64,000 nt of DNA from Dysidea avara. Taxonomy: Eukaryota > Porifera > Demospongiae > Dictyoceratida > Dysideidae. Under the pieces are notes generated by a model, which ran no database searches, was not told where the DNA came from, and saw only the letters and a program-made list of their open reading frames with translations. Location of the stretch: contig NC_089281.1 in the NCBI RefSeq assembly GCF_963678975.1, positions 3,464,926-3,528,925 of the forward strand, in the 5' to 3' direction. Shown here piece after piece: positions 36,984 to 51,497 of this stretch (positions are counted from its first letter, which is position 1; every line of letters starts with the position of its first letter). Position numbers and translations under genes: made by a program.

Positions 36984-39900
36984 TCAACAACATCTTCTTT
37001 GCCTTGTAACAAATATTGGGGAGTCCAAAGTGATAATATTGGTATTATCATCTCCATGAAGCTTTAGTAACCTTGTGACAGCCTATATAAATATCAATAT
37101 GTACCTACTTAGATATGATCACAGTGTAACTTAAATTGCATTTGCTTTCTTCATAGTTTTGTATGCAAAATTAAAATTAATCCCAATTTTTTTACTACTA
37201 TCAATTGTCAGGCTTTTCTGGAAATAGGTGATCTTTCATCGCTGTTACTCCACCAATATTAGGTGATTATTTCACCCGTTAGAGCAGGTTTAGTGACCAC
37301 GTTTTGTTGCCTAGCAACCTTCTATGCTCATGACAGTGACAATATGAAAGATGCATACTTTAAAACTTAACTGAGGTGTCATTACCAATCAATACAAAGT
37401 CATTGATTATTTGATCACAACACAGCTAGTATATCTTTCTAATTTTCACGTCACCATTGTAGTGTAGTGGTTGCTAATAAGAATAAATGAAATGGTCTGG
37501 TCTCCCGCAAAGCATGAAAATGATAGTCCCATAAGCTTCAATATGTTCTAATGCCTCTCAAAGGACACCAGATGTTGTGCAACACATAATAAATTAGTAT
37601 TCATTACTATAATGTGAATACTTTAGCTTGTGTGAAAATTGTCTATTAATGGGTAGGCAATGTCGTAAACGAATATGTGGTCGGTAACAACATACACTAA
37701 CATTTTAATAGGCAATGCCACATGCTAACATTTGACACACTCTAACATTAGATAGGGAATGAGTTGGATAGGCAAAGTCACAAGGTAACATTTGACAGCA
37801 AAAGTCAGATCCTAACAATTGATAGGCAACACCATAGGTGAACATATGGTGGCAACTAGGGAATGCCACAGGTAAATATATGATAATTAACAACACACTT
37901 TAGCATATCAAGAAGTGTGGCTGTGGCTTAACAAAGGGCAGCTTTCTGTTGCAGTTTTACAATATGAAGTGTTTATAACTAAGTAGAAACACCTGTGGTA
38001 AGCTATGAATTTGTGTGTGTGTGTGTCTGTGTGTGTTGCACTGGCAGCGGTTCACTATGGCACTTGTACTTGTACGTACATCTTCATTAATCAGCAGGTG
38101 CCTACTTTATTGCACATGATAGGCCCTATATGAGCAAATAAAGTCTCTATAACAACACATAATCTATAGGTGATCAAAATTTTTATTTGATGGCAGAGGT
38201 AATAATTATCTTCACAGCCTTATATGGATTGCCTTTCTGCAGAGCATTATTGTAGATCAGAAAAATGATTCAGCAAAGTGGAAAGACCACCATGTTCTAA
38301 TGAAAGATTAGTGATAATTAATCCACGTATAACAGTTAAGCTGTGAAAAAAGGATGTGAAGTCAAAGGCAGCGGCCAGGCATGGTGTTAATGCCAATAAA
38401 TTTTAATAATGGTGGTGTGCAATAAACATTATTGCAGCCATTTCTTGGTTGCCATCTTTGATTTTACAACTTTTTCACCAAGGCTGCACCTTTTTTCACA
38501 GCTTGGCTGTTTTTGTGTGGATTTCATTTCTTTTCGTACTTTATAAGGCCATGCAGCCTCTATATGGCCAGGGATTAGGGGTTTATTTTTCCCACATTTC
38601 TTCTGATCTATACAGACACAATGATGATTATTGAAGACAGAAGTTATAATTGTATTGTAGTAGCTAAAGTAACACTATTGTGATACTCTAATAGAAAACG
38701 CATATAATGTTCTAGAATTTCCATTAGTATATAGCTAAGCTTACCCCTTATTGAGTAGATTTTAGCTAGAACTTTCATTTAAAAAGTAGAAATTAGGTGA
38801 AGTGAACAGCTGTGATAGCAGTGGCTCAGTGGTTAACTCATTCATGGCAAAATTTTCAGGGACCATTGGCCGAATTGCCGAATCGCATCATACTAACGTT
38901 CCAATACACAGAACTACTTAGTAACCATACCATAAATCGGGAAATTTTCGTTCGAGATAATTTAGTTTAAAAAAAAAAATTTTACCAGCGAATTTTTCTG
39001 TACAACAAATAATTTAGTGCGCTAAGCAGAAAAATGAGCGCGTGCAAGACATTGAATGAGTAATTGTGATGCCGGATGCCCGGCTGTGACAGAGGTTAGC
39101 CTCGACATGGCCAGACCCTTTCCGCGCAGCCACTAGCTTATCAATTGGAAATTATAAGCGCCTTGTAGTGCAGCGCTTATAATTTCCAATCGATAAGTGG
39201 TTGCGTGTAAAGGGTTTGGCCACACGAGACTAGCCTCGACCTGACTTGCGGCTACAGTGGCATGCAAATTTATTCTGGCAGATATTGGAACCCTGAATGA
39301 CGGTTGGCTATTAGCCTTTCTTCTCCAACAGCGTACTCATTCCTCAAGTGTTTCGACTTTGGTTTTGACAACTCGACCTCCAAAACATATTTCATAAATA
39401 GAAAATATTCAAGAGTGAAATATTTCACGTAATTTATTTTCGTTGGTGGAGGCAACCACGAAATATTCTTACTGTCGGAAATTTCCCGATCTACGGTATA
39501 TCTAAATACTCACTATAAACTAAGGAGGTTGACTAGCTATGTTGTTTTTGTTTACATAACAGTAACCACAACAAAGTTATCAAACTACAAAGTCTAAACT
39601 TTGGTAAAAACCAGTCTGAACAAACAATGGAATCCCAACCAACTATCCTACCTCATCTCTTACTGTCGATGAATCAATGGTCTGGTCCTGTTTGTATGCT
39701 TTTCCAAATGGCACTAATCCTGAAGTTTCCAAACTTTGAGTTCAGCACCTCCTTGATGTAGTTACTTGTAGTACTGTACCAGTTTCCAGAGAATGTCTGC
39801 TCTCACTCACTTGTCTTATGAGCCATCTTTTGACAGGCAAGGCCCCTTGCTGCTTAGCTCCATGGTTGTGTGGTACCCCTTCAACTACTTTGCTTAAGAA

Positions 39901-42900
39901 GGGTGGAGGTGTTCACCATATTGTCCCATTACAGTGCAATCCATCAAAACAGCTGGTTTCTTTGTGATTTGTCCCATTTTTGCTGTTGCGCATGCATATC
40001 TACACTTGTGTCCGCTATGCCACGTTGGGGATAAAGCAGCCGACTGTTGAATTTACCTGTCTCCGATGTATAACACTTCCTTTGTTATCAGCTGATAGTT
40101 TTCAACTTGAAGAACAATTTAACTCGCCTATATATTGTAAAAGGTTACACTTTGTGCTATTATGTAACAAACGTGTACTAGTCCGGGAAGGAACCAGTTA
40201 TCCCAGAAACGGGACCTCTATGGGAGTGTCCATTTCAGTACTAGCGCATCTTGCTATGAAATGCTTTTTACAGGTTATGGCGAGTCTAAACTTTATTCTA
40301 TAAATGAGTTATGCCATGCCGCCATATGGCAGCAGTGGCCATTGTTCAAATGCAGGTAAGTTTATTTTCTCAACATTTTTCATGCACTTTTTACCGTGCA
40401 GTGACTGTTCTATTAGAGTATCTTAACCCCACAGTTTGCAGTTGCTTGGTTTTTGCTTTATAACTCTGTAGCTGTTACTTCTTTGTTTTTCTAACCACTA
40501 AAAGGCAATACTATAATGGCTAGCCTATGTACACACGAAATTTCAAGTTATTCCCATTAACGGTTTACCCTGTAGCCATGACAAAAGCTCAATATTATTT
40601 TATGAGAACAAACATTCATAGCACCGTGGATATACTTATCAGATTCCTTGCAAAGTTAGTACATGAATTCACCTTTATACGCTCTTTATCTGTACCAAAT
40701 TTCAAGGTAATTGATATGCATTTGCTTTTTCATAATGATTTTTGCAAAGTGTGTGAAAATAGGCCATTTAGGAAATATGAAAAAAAAATTGAAACTTAAT
40801 GCATGCATGCATGTTTTCTACATATATGGCTATTATTGTATGTACACATATAAGTATAATGTAGACTTCATGCTTACCACTGAAATTATCTTCTCAAAAA
40901 TGGCTTCCACCTCATAGCCATCTTTTGCTGACGCTTCCATAAACTCAATAAAGTCAAATTGTCTGACCATCACCTTAGCCTGTGTTCTTATCCCTCGACT
41001 GATGTTAGCATGATTTTCAGACTTTGATCATAAAAAATAGAAACAAATATGTGATTGTATATTGAAAAATAAATTTTATTATACAAAAACCTTGTTTTCT
41101 AGAGTGTGGTAGTTCACCAGTCCTGGTGACTACATATAAGGGTAGACCTTCTTAGAATGTGCAGTGAACTATTAGGGTAATGTCTCGATATAGTGCCATT
41201 TAAGCAAGTTTCTAGTTTATGTACATAGCTTTATTGCAGGTTGGTAGTAAGTTTGGCTCAAGGATTGACATAGGCTTAATATCAGCCTAAGCACTGGAAA
41301 CATTCCCCCATGTTCAGCACCCTAACTACGTGAGTATATCTGTACAAAGCATTGCAATCATCCTTGGCCTGTCCATTGTATTCACAAAGCCATAAACATT
41401 TCTACAGACCAACAGAAATCCAGCTATTTTGAATGAGTCAATAAGTTGAGGACAAGTTGGAGTAGAGCTCGGTCACATGTGTTATTATATGAGTCATGGT
41501 AAGAAAGAACTTAGAACTTTCTACGTACGTACAATACTACTGGGTTCCAATGCTTGAAATTAGCAGGCAGAAACGTTGCAGGCAGAAACGTTAGGACATA
41601 GAGTGTGAACAAAAGCATATTTGATCAGACACTTGTACAAGCTTGCTGTCTTGAAACACTGTCAAGTTTGATATGCTTTTGTCTGGGTGAATTTTCTACC
41701 AATAGTACGTCTGAAAAAATGTAACAAGCTCAGACAAACACCGATTTTAGTCAGAAAATGTCAGACGCCTAACCATTATTTCAAGCACTTAAAAGATTTT
41801 TCAAAGCAAACAGCTTAGTACACTAAACTCAAGTCATTAGCTACTGGAACAACACCCACCACTTATATACAGAATGTACATACCTTGTTACCAACTAGCA
41901 AAACTGGTATATCTGTAGAGGGCAGGTGTTGCTTTAGCTTCTTCACCCAACGACTTTCTACATCATCCAAACTGTCTTGATCAGTCATATCAAACACCAT
42001 TAACACAGCATCAGCATCACGGTAGTAACTCTATGTGGGAATTAATATTATAGTCTGGCTCTAAGTACATACAAACTAACAGTATAACTACACTGTTAAA
42101 ATGAAGAGTAACCACAACTCTCAAGGAGTTCCCAGTGTAGGGAGGATTTAACACCCCTGGAGAGTAACCATTACTCTAAAGGAGTAACTGGGGAGTAACA
42201 CATGCTCTGAAGGTGGTATCGCTTACTCTTCAGAGTAATGGTTATTCTCTTCAGAGTGTTGGTTACTCTCCATGGGGTGTTAAATCCTACCTACACTGGG
42301 AACTCTCAGAGTGGTAGTTACTCATTATTTTTAACAGTGTACTACTAAATATAAGGTTAGCAGATTTTGCCCTGATATATTGTAAGATTGACAGCAGAGT
42401 AAATTCATGAAACATTTGAGTACCAAACAGCTAGGCCTATTATACCAATTTGTTTTCATCTTACAGTCTAAATAACATACACTTCTCGTGATTGGCCAGA
42501 CCTTTTATTTATGATGCCTCTTGCTGGTGAGATAAAAGCTGGTAAAGTTCCATAGAAGGTTTCATTCCACAAAACTTTAACAGGTTAGGCTTACTGGCTA
42601 GCCTTATGTTGCAGAACAAAGATAACAAGACATTTCTTACTATGTACATAGCACATTTCTCTGCAATCAGCTACATATATGTATGTGAGGTCTGTTTAGC
42701 TATTAAGATTACACAACTGATGGAACCCTACCAGACCCATTTGTTCATCACAAAGAAAACAAGGAAGTGGGTTATACGTATATGATATATGATTGGGCCA
42801 ACTGAAATATGAGATAAGTGAAGATTTTTATTACTATTAATAGTGACTAGCTACATTGTCATTATTTATTAGATGTTTACTGATTTGATTTTAACATCAC

Positions 42901-45900
42901 TGCAGATATGTATACTGGCTGCCACCTTGATATCATGAACATTTTAAACGAATGTTGTGCCTTAATTGTTTTCCTAGATTGTCTGCTTTGGTATATGTAG
43001 ATAGCCACTTACTGTGCATACACTGTCAAATCTTTCTTGTCCTGCAGTATCAAACAGGGTCAGTGAAATGTTGACTTGCTTTGAAAGATGACGGACATAG
43101 CAACGATTGTGATCAACAGCAATCTGAATGTATATTGCTAAGGAAATAATATCTACATGTAATGTAATTGGTACATACATACAGTATTACACTGTTAATA
43201 CACAAAAATTATATTGTAACAATGTAACTAGCTATAGTTGAGATGCAATTATTACATAAGATGAAAACAATGTACACATACATATATCATAATCAAATTT
43301 GCTATTATATTATGTAAAGTATACATTAACTACAGTTATGGATTACAAGCTACAATACCACTAATACAAAAATTGATTGCCTTATGTAAAGTATGTCTAT
43401 ACGTTCTAAACAATTGCAATGCAAAAAATACAATTACAACTATGTAGGATACAGTCACTGCAGCTTGCCAGAAATACTTGTGCAGGAATCGTATTATGAG
43501 AGATGTCTTTCCTACTCCACTGCTACCCAACAGTATCAACTTCATGGGAATCATGTTAGGAAGTTGCTCCGATGACTACAGAAAAGAACCTTGTTTTAAA
43601 ATCCAGGCAGTTAGTAAGTATAAAACATTGAGGGGCTATCAACAACTCTATGAGTACACAAATGAATTGGTTAGGGAGGGATTTAGTTGCTTGTATGCTT
43701 TTTATGTTGGTTGAATCAGATAATCAGATTTAAAGATATCATGTGGTCAGGTAGAAACAGAAGCTGATGAAATGTATGAGAATTGTTTTCATACAGCTAC
43801 AAGGTGTGTTCAGGTGAAGTGTTAGCCACAGGTAAATATTGAACTACAGATTCAATATTGCACATGCACAAGTGTAAGGAAAAATTAGGAAGCTAATAAG
43901 GATCATAAATAGTGCTTAAACGAGGGAGATGATAACCTAAAGTGCAAATCTAATTTCTGCTACTTTAGCCATTTTGGTAAATGTATGGGGGCAAACTGTA
44001 TGATCTAACTTACTTTTTATTGTGATTAGTTTATTTCTTTACTCTTGCTAACATTTTCATAACACACACAATTCATCATTATAATGAACTTCTGTAACAC
44101 TGACAACAATGGTGTCAGACATACATATGAGCCTATGAGGTTATAATTGCATGACAAAAGATATTCCCATACCAATTACTAGGTAGCCTTATAGTTTTGA
44201 TTGTGTTCTGTCAGTTCTGCAATACATGAACCTTGCCAAATTACTCTGCTTATTTCAGCTGTTAAAGGTGTGATGCAAAACGTATGGAAAACACAGAAAG
44301 TTATTGACATCATTGTACTGCAAACAAAAACAAATGCGACACAAAGGTGGAGAAGGGAAACTCCAGAGCCTACTGTAGCATACTAAATACACAACCAGGT
44401 CAAAGCCACATTAAACTGTAATTAAAATCAAGCACATATCATTTGAGTTAAACTTGTCTAAAGCCATCAGTTAGTAGTTAGTTAGTCAAGTTGAGATCAT
44501 GAATGTTTGCGTTTCTGCAAATAATATTACCCAGAAAACTAGCCTCATCCTTCCTTCATGATGTCATCCTTCCTTCATGATGTCTTGGCATTACTGGCCC
44601 AAAAATGCATTCAGGGTGAATCCAAAACACTTCTGATTAATTTCTACAGATTATTTTTTATATTATGGAGTTTTCTACTACTGACTAACACTACCATACA
44701 GTACAACCATTCTGTATAAGACACTTACTGTTTCTATGAAGTTAAAGGGACAGTACGTCGGTATTGTTTACATGGTGAAGCTGTTTAAGTTTATGGTGTA
44801 ACATTACTTCTCGTAAATAATAAAGTAATGGGCAAAGTTTGTAAATGTTGCTTAAATCTTCCACTCCTACTGCTGTGAAGGCATAGCGAGACACAGTTGT
44901 ATGAAATTAATGCTACACAACAATCTATGTTCATATATCACAACTAGGTGAATGGTCAGACTGATTGTCATGAGGTGCCTGTTTATTGTCTGCTACAGTG
45001 CTGTGCAGCTGGAATTGGAATATATACAACTGGCTAACTATAGTGTTGTACAAGAATGGATCCTGCCATTCCTGGTGTACTTGCCATAAAAGTGCATATA
45101 ATTCTGGTTATGCAATGATTTCACTGGCAGCGAAATAATGCGGAATTGAACGGCTTTGATACTGACGCACTGTCCCTTTAAGTGGAGAGTCGATTATCTG
45201 AAATAATAATTATGGGGGAGTAGTGATACTGGAGAGTGGTGTTCATATGACTGCAGCATTCATTTCAGTGCAGTACAGAGTTTTGTTTAATTACTCTAAT
45301 AGAGCATTCACATACTCTTATTAAAGCGGCATCCGGATAATTGACTTTTTGGTAAATCGATGTTCAGATAATTGACTCTCTATTGTAATTTGTAAACTCT
45401 AATCTTAGCATCCATCCATATCTTCTGTATGAAGTTTTAGTAATACTTTGCATCCGATGGCACCTTGGATGGATACAGACTTGGCCCAAAATAATAATAT
45501 GCTGTCTTGTGACACACTGAATGTTGGGACTCTGGAATTCTAATACAGCAGCTACAATCTATCATAATTCATGCACAATTATGAAACACTTACCTTGAAT
45601 GTTAGTATATGTGGTTGTAGTTAAAATGCATATCACCAGTTAGATCTATGTAACAGCATAGGTAGCATGTACTGTCTATGTGAGCCAAGACCATTTAGAT
45701 TAACTTCAAAACTTTGCGGTTATTATGATTGGAGCATTCACCACATAACTATTACTCTTGTAGCCTTTCACTGGATATGGTTACGCAAAAGACTTGGCTG
45801 CCATGTGGAAACTTTTTTACTAAATTCCGGCCGCTCTATTATTAGATAGTCTATCAAGAGCACAAACGATTTTTTTATGCTAATAACATCTTTAGTAAAT

Positions 45901-48900
45901 TGTGGCAACAAAATTGTAAAGTATCATAGTTGGTCCAGCTAATTTGTGGTATCTAACATTCAGAGTAAGCGATAAGACTTTGCACTGGATATCATGTTAA
46001 TTGTGTGTGAAGTATCTACAGCTTGTAGAATTCTAAACTAAAACAAGCAGAATGATCAAGACAGTTGACTGCTGTATTAGGGTATTTTATGTAAAGTCTG
46101 CGCCTGTGTCTACATCTGCTTCCTACCTTTTTCAACTGCTCCAGTTTCACTTTCTGTATATGCATACATGCATATACTGTATGTGAAAATGTTTGGAAAT
46201 AACAACATGTATGTATCTTTTTGGCTGTCTCAAACACTGGCACAAGTGATTACATACACATGCAAAAGGACCACTAGGCCTGAGTGCACGTGTGTATATT
46301 TCAGGCAAATCACAAGTGCTCATGTTTCCACTAATATACCAGGGTAGTTCACTTGAGTGACTCACTTGCATGTGTGGGAAACTGCAGGTTTGTGGGATCA
46401 TGTGGATTTTGATTGTGGATAACGTATGTAAGGTTGAACGAAAGCATATCAACACAAGAGTGCAAAATCTTCAATTGTGAGTATGCAATTAAGCATAGAA
46501 AACCTCATAATAATGTCAGAAGTGCAGGTACGTACTTTACTAGCCATGAATAAACTAATGTAGTGAATGCAATTCCAATGGCCAAATTGCTTAAGCACCA
46601 AGCCCAGTACTATCTGCCACGTGTCAATTATCAAAGCAATATAAAATGGAAACCCGAGCTCATAATGATGTTTTCAGTGTACTAAACTTTATAAAACTAA
46701 ATCCTGTGCAGTGTCACAATATTAAAGCAGAGACATAGTTTCAACAAAGAAATCTGCTAATTTCTAAGAATTCCTGGAATGCATTAACGAGAAATGGTGG
46801 TAGTATATCAAAAATATATACCCTCCCTAGGAGGGCTATATTTTTTATATACTACTTCCATTTCACCGATAGCAGTGCTATATGGTATTTATACATGTTC
46901 TCTTCCCTTTGAAGTGAGGTGTGAAAGTGATATACATAACTATACTATAACATAAAGCACATACCAGCTGTAACCTTGATACCACATCATATTCACTAAG
47001 GCAAACATTGCTAGCACATTTGCTATCGTCAGTAGCTGAAGTTACGCTACAAAGGATATTGACTGCTGCCCTTCTTCTTTCCACCTGCTGTTCAGTTTCA
47101 GTAACTCCAACACGAGACTTAGTAGAATACATGGTTGGTGGCTAAGAGTTTAACACAATAACTGATTATAGCATGGTATCAGTGAATTATGAATACCTAA
47201 TGCACAATTACATGCTTTTAAAATTTACAGTGAGTTTATTTACCATGTGGGCATCAGGGGTGGATCCAGAATGGGCAGGGAGGAGGTCAAAAGTGAGCAT
47301 GTCCTATTTTCAAAATAGACTGAAATACAGGGGTGTAGACAGACTTTTTACAACAGTATACTTAGGTAGTATACCTCAGTGTGCAAAGCATGCCAACATA
47401 GCAGGGTCTAGGAGCATGCCTGGAAATTTTTGAAAATCAGACCTACACTGAATCTGAGAGTGATTTCAGCCATTTATCACAGTACAAATAATAGTTTATT
47501 TGACTGTTGTATTAGGGTGACTGCTCTATTACGGTGTTTCAGTCTTGATATTTATATATAGTACTAAATAACTGTCACCTTAAACATTAGTCCCCAAACT
47601 GAATGTGAGGCTGATTTCAACAGTTTATTAATATTTTTCTGACAGCTATAATAGGGTGACTGTTCTATTAGAGTATTTCAATTTTTATGTTATATTGTAC
47701 AATTGTTGATGCCTGACCTGGTTCTGTGTTCTGGCCACGCCTCTGCTGAACTATGCTATACAGCCTGTACAAAACTTCTGCATTATGATGGTAGTAGCCA
47801 GACAGGATCCCATGCAGCTCCCATGAAAATGCTGAATAGTGATTAAATTTTGGTGTGTAACTAGCTATTTAGCAAACAATCAAAGAAAAGCTACTGTATG
47901 TTTTTAATAATTATAAGTATTTTGTTATTCATTATGCAAGTACTTATGTACTACACTCAAATATATTTAATTGTGTTATGATGTAGGCTTGCCATTGGAG
48001 CTACAGCATTCAATGATAGGGATTGGTGACATTTGCACAGCTACATGTCACACATAGGAAGATAAAACATTACTGGATGAGATTGTTATGACATCATACA
48101 GTATGGTAGTACTGTATAGTAGGGATCATGGAGGTTTGCACACTGTAAATTCAAATGGGTACAAATGACCCAAATTTTTGGGTTGTTTTACCTGCAATTC
48201 AAACGACCGATTTTTTGGTAGTAATGACCCAAGGATGTACTTGGTTATTTTAACTTTGTAAGATATAGTCATATTACCCAGATGTCCTAAAGTCTCTTCA
48301 ACCTCTAGCCAAGTGTTTGAAATAACCTTGCCATCATGGTTATTTTAACCATCTGTGGTAAAATTAACTCACGTCACAAAATAATTATTTGTTTATTTGT
48401 TTGTTTACATTAAAATAACAAGTCAGTCATCATTAGTAATAACATACATTAATCTATCTATGACACATATTTGCAATAGTTGTTGCATCTTAATACTTTA
48501 AACATACCTGATCTTATAGAGTTTTCAAATTGTATATAAAAACCTATGTTCTCCATGTTCACTTTTGATTGTGGGGTGTAACACAAATGTTACAACGGCC
48601 AGTGTACTGTAAATTTAACCATGTAGCTGGTCATCTAATCTGTGCCATAGTAGACTTGACTATACAAACTGAAATTACCCAAAAAAGTTATTTCAACATC
48701 CTAAGTGAACAGTTATATTGACCTACCCTAGTTATTTTGACTGAATTAGTCCAAAAGCCAACCCTAGTTATAACCACTTTTAGATGGTCATTTTAACAAA
48801 AAAAGTTTGTATAAATTTACCCATGGAGGTTGAATTGATCCTTTTGAATTTACTGTGTTTGGGCTTTCTTACCCCAAAATATCGAGCCTTACTTTTCCTT

Positions 48901-51496
48901 CACAACAAGCTTGACAGTATTGGTTAAGCACAACCAAGCCCAAAATTCTTTCAGAGTGACTCCAAACCCTTCAACAAGTTTCTATGGAATTTTAAGTAAC
49001 TGAATTTTCTACTTACTGACTGACTGACTGATGCCTTCAGCCAACATAACTTGACTATGGTTAACACTACAGGCTTGATTTCTTCACTATTCAATGTCAC
49101 TTTAGCCTGAGATGTGCCATTTCACTAACCACAGCAGGTACAGTGTATGTATCACATTGTCCTCATTTGTGTCCCATTTCTTTCTCCACTACCATGTAGG
49201 TGTTGGTTTGCAGTAATGCGTAGTGACTTCACTACAGCTGGCTATCACAAGAACCACCTGTAATTTCTGTAATGCCTGGATTGATTGCAGAGGTGCTTCT
49301 CGTACTGTCTGTAATGCTGTATAATGGGTAGGACATACCTGAAAACAAAGCAGAATAGACGATAGCTGGAGTGCACATAATTATAATCGCTTCTTCTGGA
49401 TTGATTGCAGAGGCACTTCTTATACTGCTCTTGTAGTGTGTAATGAACACAAAGCTGAAAATGAAATGGAATAGTACTATTGCTTTCCAGTAATTGATAG
49501 TTGAGGTATGCATTAAGTTGCTCAATTGATTTTTATAATATGTTTGGTCAGCGCTATTCCTTCCTTTGATGCAGCATGTGCTGGTTCATCAGTCATAAAT
49601 TGTTACAAAAAAGAAAATAAACAAGTGTAAGGAAAATTATTTTGTATTTACAGAAATAAAGAGCACTGAAACAAGGGTACCTGCAGCTATATCAGTGGAT
49701 ATTTAATCCCTACTTCACTCATGGCTATACTCTACACACAAATGAAGTAGGAAATAAATGTCCACTAGTATAGTGGCAGGCGTAGATGACCACCCTTGTT
49801 TCATTGCTTTTTACTTCAGTGATCCCTACCCAAATATAATTCCTTGTACTTGTATGTATCTAATCCAAATACTGCCACTTATTGGTTAACCGTCTACTGT
49901 TGCCAGTAAAGTTTTCTTTGCTACTTTTCTTGAAATGCCATGGAGCAATGCATCCCTACCCACTTGCTTTGTCACTGCCTTGGTGCTGTAGCATATTCAG
50001 TGGGAGCGATTGACTGCTAAAAAGCTGTCTCAAGAAACTGTCATTACTGATGTGTATGTATTGCTTGTTGTAGGCTTATGAGGAGCCATGTCCTTTTATG
50101 ATTGTTGGTTAGTGTTTGGCTTAAAGTATCAATTTACGTTTTGGTCTTGCAGACAATCTGGGCTATAATCGAGGGTCAACTGCTGCTAGCTCTAGTACTG
50201 ACCCTTCACATGAATGCAAGGTTATGGGGAACATATAGCAAAATAACTGGCCAACTGGAATGAAAACTTTCCATTTATTTATATCATGTGGTCGGTACAA
50301 GCACATTCATATTGAAAATAAAAGGCTTCTTCAAAGGCTAAGGATTATGCTTAAAGGCTTCTTTAAAGCATGATGCAATCAATGAGGTAATGATGAAAGG
50401 CTTCTACTACAACACAAATCGTGTATATATATGCTGGCTTTGTCCCCAAACTTTTTATGTTCATGTAAAGGGTCAGGCACTACTAGTATTGTTTCTCAGT
50501 GGGTCAGTAGTAATGATCAGGTTTTGACACTGATAATAAATAACAGTGTTTTAATTATAGTGTTAATCATGTATCACAGCCATTGTTATAAAAGCATTGT
50601 GTGTAACAGTCCCTAATAAATTTGTGGTTCACAAAAATTAACTTAACATACACAGGATACCTCATTGTGGCTGAAGCTCTGTCTGCTATTTAATTTATAA
50701 GTGGTTCTTTGTGGTACATAACCAGGTTTGGAGCCACATTGTAGACCCACTCCAGTACTCTATAACATTTATATACAAATAATCGGAAGCTATGTATTTG
50801 CACAATGCTTACTTCCTCAGTTGGTTCAAATGTCTCTACTAGAGAACTATCTGCTCCCTTGAAGCCGGTTGTAGTGTTGTTGAGTGAAGAAGAGAGATAT
50901 TCACTAGATATACTTTTGCCCATTACTTTTACATAGTAGTGATAAGCTGGTACAGGAGTTGTTCCATGTGATCTGTGACGGCAACCAGAAGAAGTGCTTT
51001 CTGTGTGGGATCTATTAGCAGTGATATCAGATTGACTTGGTAAAAAAGAGGACAATTGAGGTACGATATCGGGCATGCTGGACACGCTTGCTGTAATGTG
51101 ATCTGTCAGCACAGTTGGTGAGTCTGATATGCTAGGACATCCTACACTAAGTGTTTCATGGCTTATCTGACCAAAGACAATTTGATAATGTTGTTTGAGT
51201 TTGACTGACAGTTTTTCGTGTGGTTCATACAATTTTGATGTTTCATCCAGTACATCTAAAAGCGTCTGTAGAGCAGACAAACCTTTGCCCATTATAGAAT
51301 GATTCACTAAATATTGCTTTCTTTCTGCTTCTTCGAGACCATTTCGCGGATTCTCCAGGTATTGAAGTTTTTGTAGAGTCAACCATCGCTTCTTATGTAG
51401 CAGTGGAATAATTGTACCCAAGTCTATAAAACTCACGATTTCCTGACGTAATTCACGAAACACTTGGTTTGCGGCACGATCTTCAATAGAGCTCAT
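36984..51496 (-). CDS. CARD-Rab GTPase fusion, copy B
   Basis: The same seven-exon plan as copy A: 51496-50813, 47141-46965, 43575-43453, 43123-43013, 42030-41884, 41021-40878, 37082-36984 (494 residues, all junctions phase 0). Exon 1 has the CARD-like domain and a diverged Ser/Thr-rich linker, then GTPase motifs GSSGVGKT, DTAGQE, NK-S-E, EASAK, and a final Cys-Cys. Exon 5 is 42/49 residues identical to copy A. Exon 2 starts PPT-M after a 'cttag' acceptor exactly as in copy A, which argues for splicing from the CARD exon. An in-frame ATG 15 nt upstream (51511) is possible. Introns are larger than in copy A and carry transposons (42091-42339, 38927-39500, 49621-49853). Confidence 0.75.
38927..39500. 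mobile_element. TIR element with nested hairpin in intron
   Basis: The ends 'ataccataaatcgggaaat' and the inverse of 'ataccgtagatcgggaaat' define the element. It lies in the last intron of CARD-Rab B. A 39085-39240 internal hairpin has arms pairing around 'ggaaattataagcgc' and 'gcgcttataatttcc', and probably represents a second, nested insertion. No coding capacity. Confidence 0.65.
42091..42339. mobile_element. 249-bp palindromic MITE, TA target site
   Basis: The ends 'cactgttaaaat' pair with 'atttttaacagtg' and are flanked by TA (42089-42090 and 42340-42341). Arms continue inward: 'agttcccagtgtagg' pairs with 'cctacactgggaact' with minor mismatches. It lies in the intron between exons 4 and 5 of CARD-Rab B. 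Confidence 0.8.
46800..46872. repeat. Hairpin of about 70 nt in intron
   Basis: 'ggtggtagtatat...aaaatatatacc' pairs with 'tatattttttatatactactt' around a 'ctccctaggaggg' apex. Position is the intron following exon 2 of CARD-Rab B. No function assigned. Confidence 0.5.
48095..49330 (+). repeat. R-family repeat, copy 3 (split by insert)
   Basis: Begins with 'catacagtatggta' and 'gaggtttg', resumes after an insertion with 'tttgggctttct', and continues to the segment shared with 2880-3060. The reverse-orientation copy at 58920-59500 gives the uninterrupted junction. It lies in the first intron of CARD-Rab B. Confidence 0.6.
48139..48857. mobile_element. 719-bp TIR element nested in R repeat
   Basis: The ends 'cacactgtaaattcaaa' and the inverse of 'cacagtaaattcaaa' are flanked by 'tttg' on both sides, which is single in the uninterrupted repeat copy. 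That gives a target duplication of 4-5 bp. No transposase recognised inside. Confidence 0.7.
49621..49853. mobile_element. Palindromic MITE, second copy of 30361 family
   Basis: 'acaagtgtaaggaaaatta' on the left faces 'taattccttgtacttgt' on the right, with inner arms 'actgaaacaagggta' and 'cccttgtttcattgc'. Same family as the copy inside CARD-Rab A. It lies in the first intron of CARD-Rab B. Confidence 0.65.
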
Positions 51497-51497
51497 G

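Noticed and set aside
40527..40799. 90-codon plus-strand frame in the last intron of CARD-Rab B
   Set aside because: No recognised domain, splice support or second copy found here; may be a repeat fragment.
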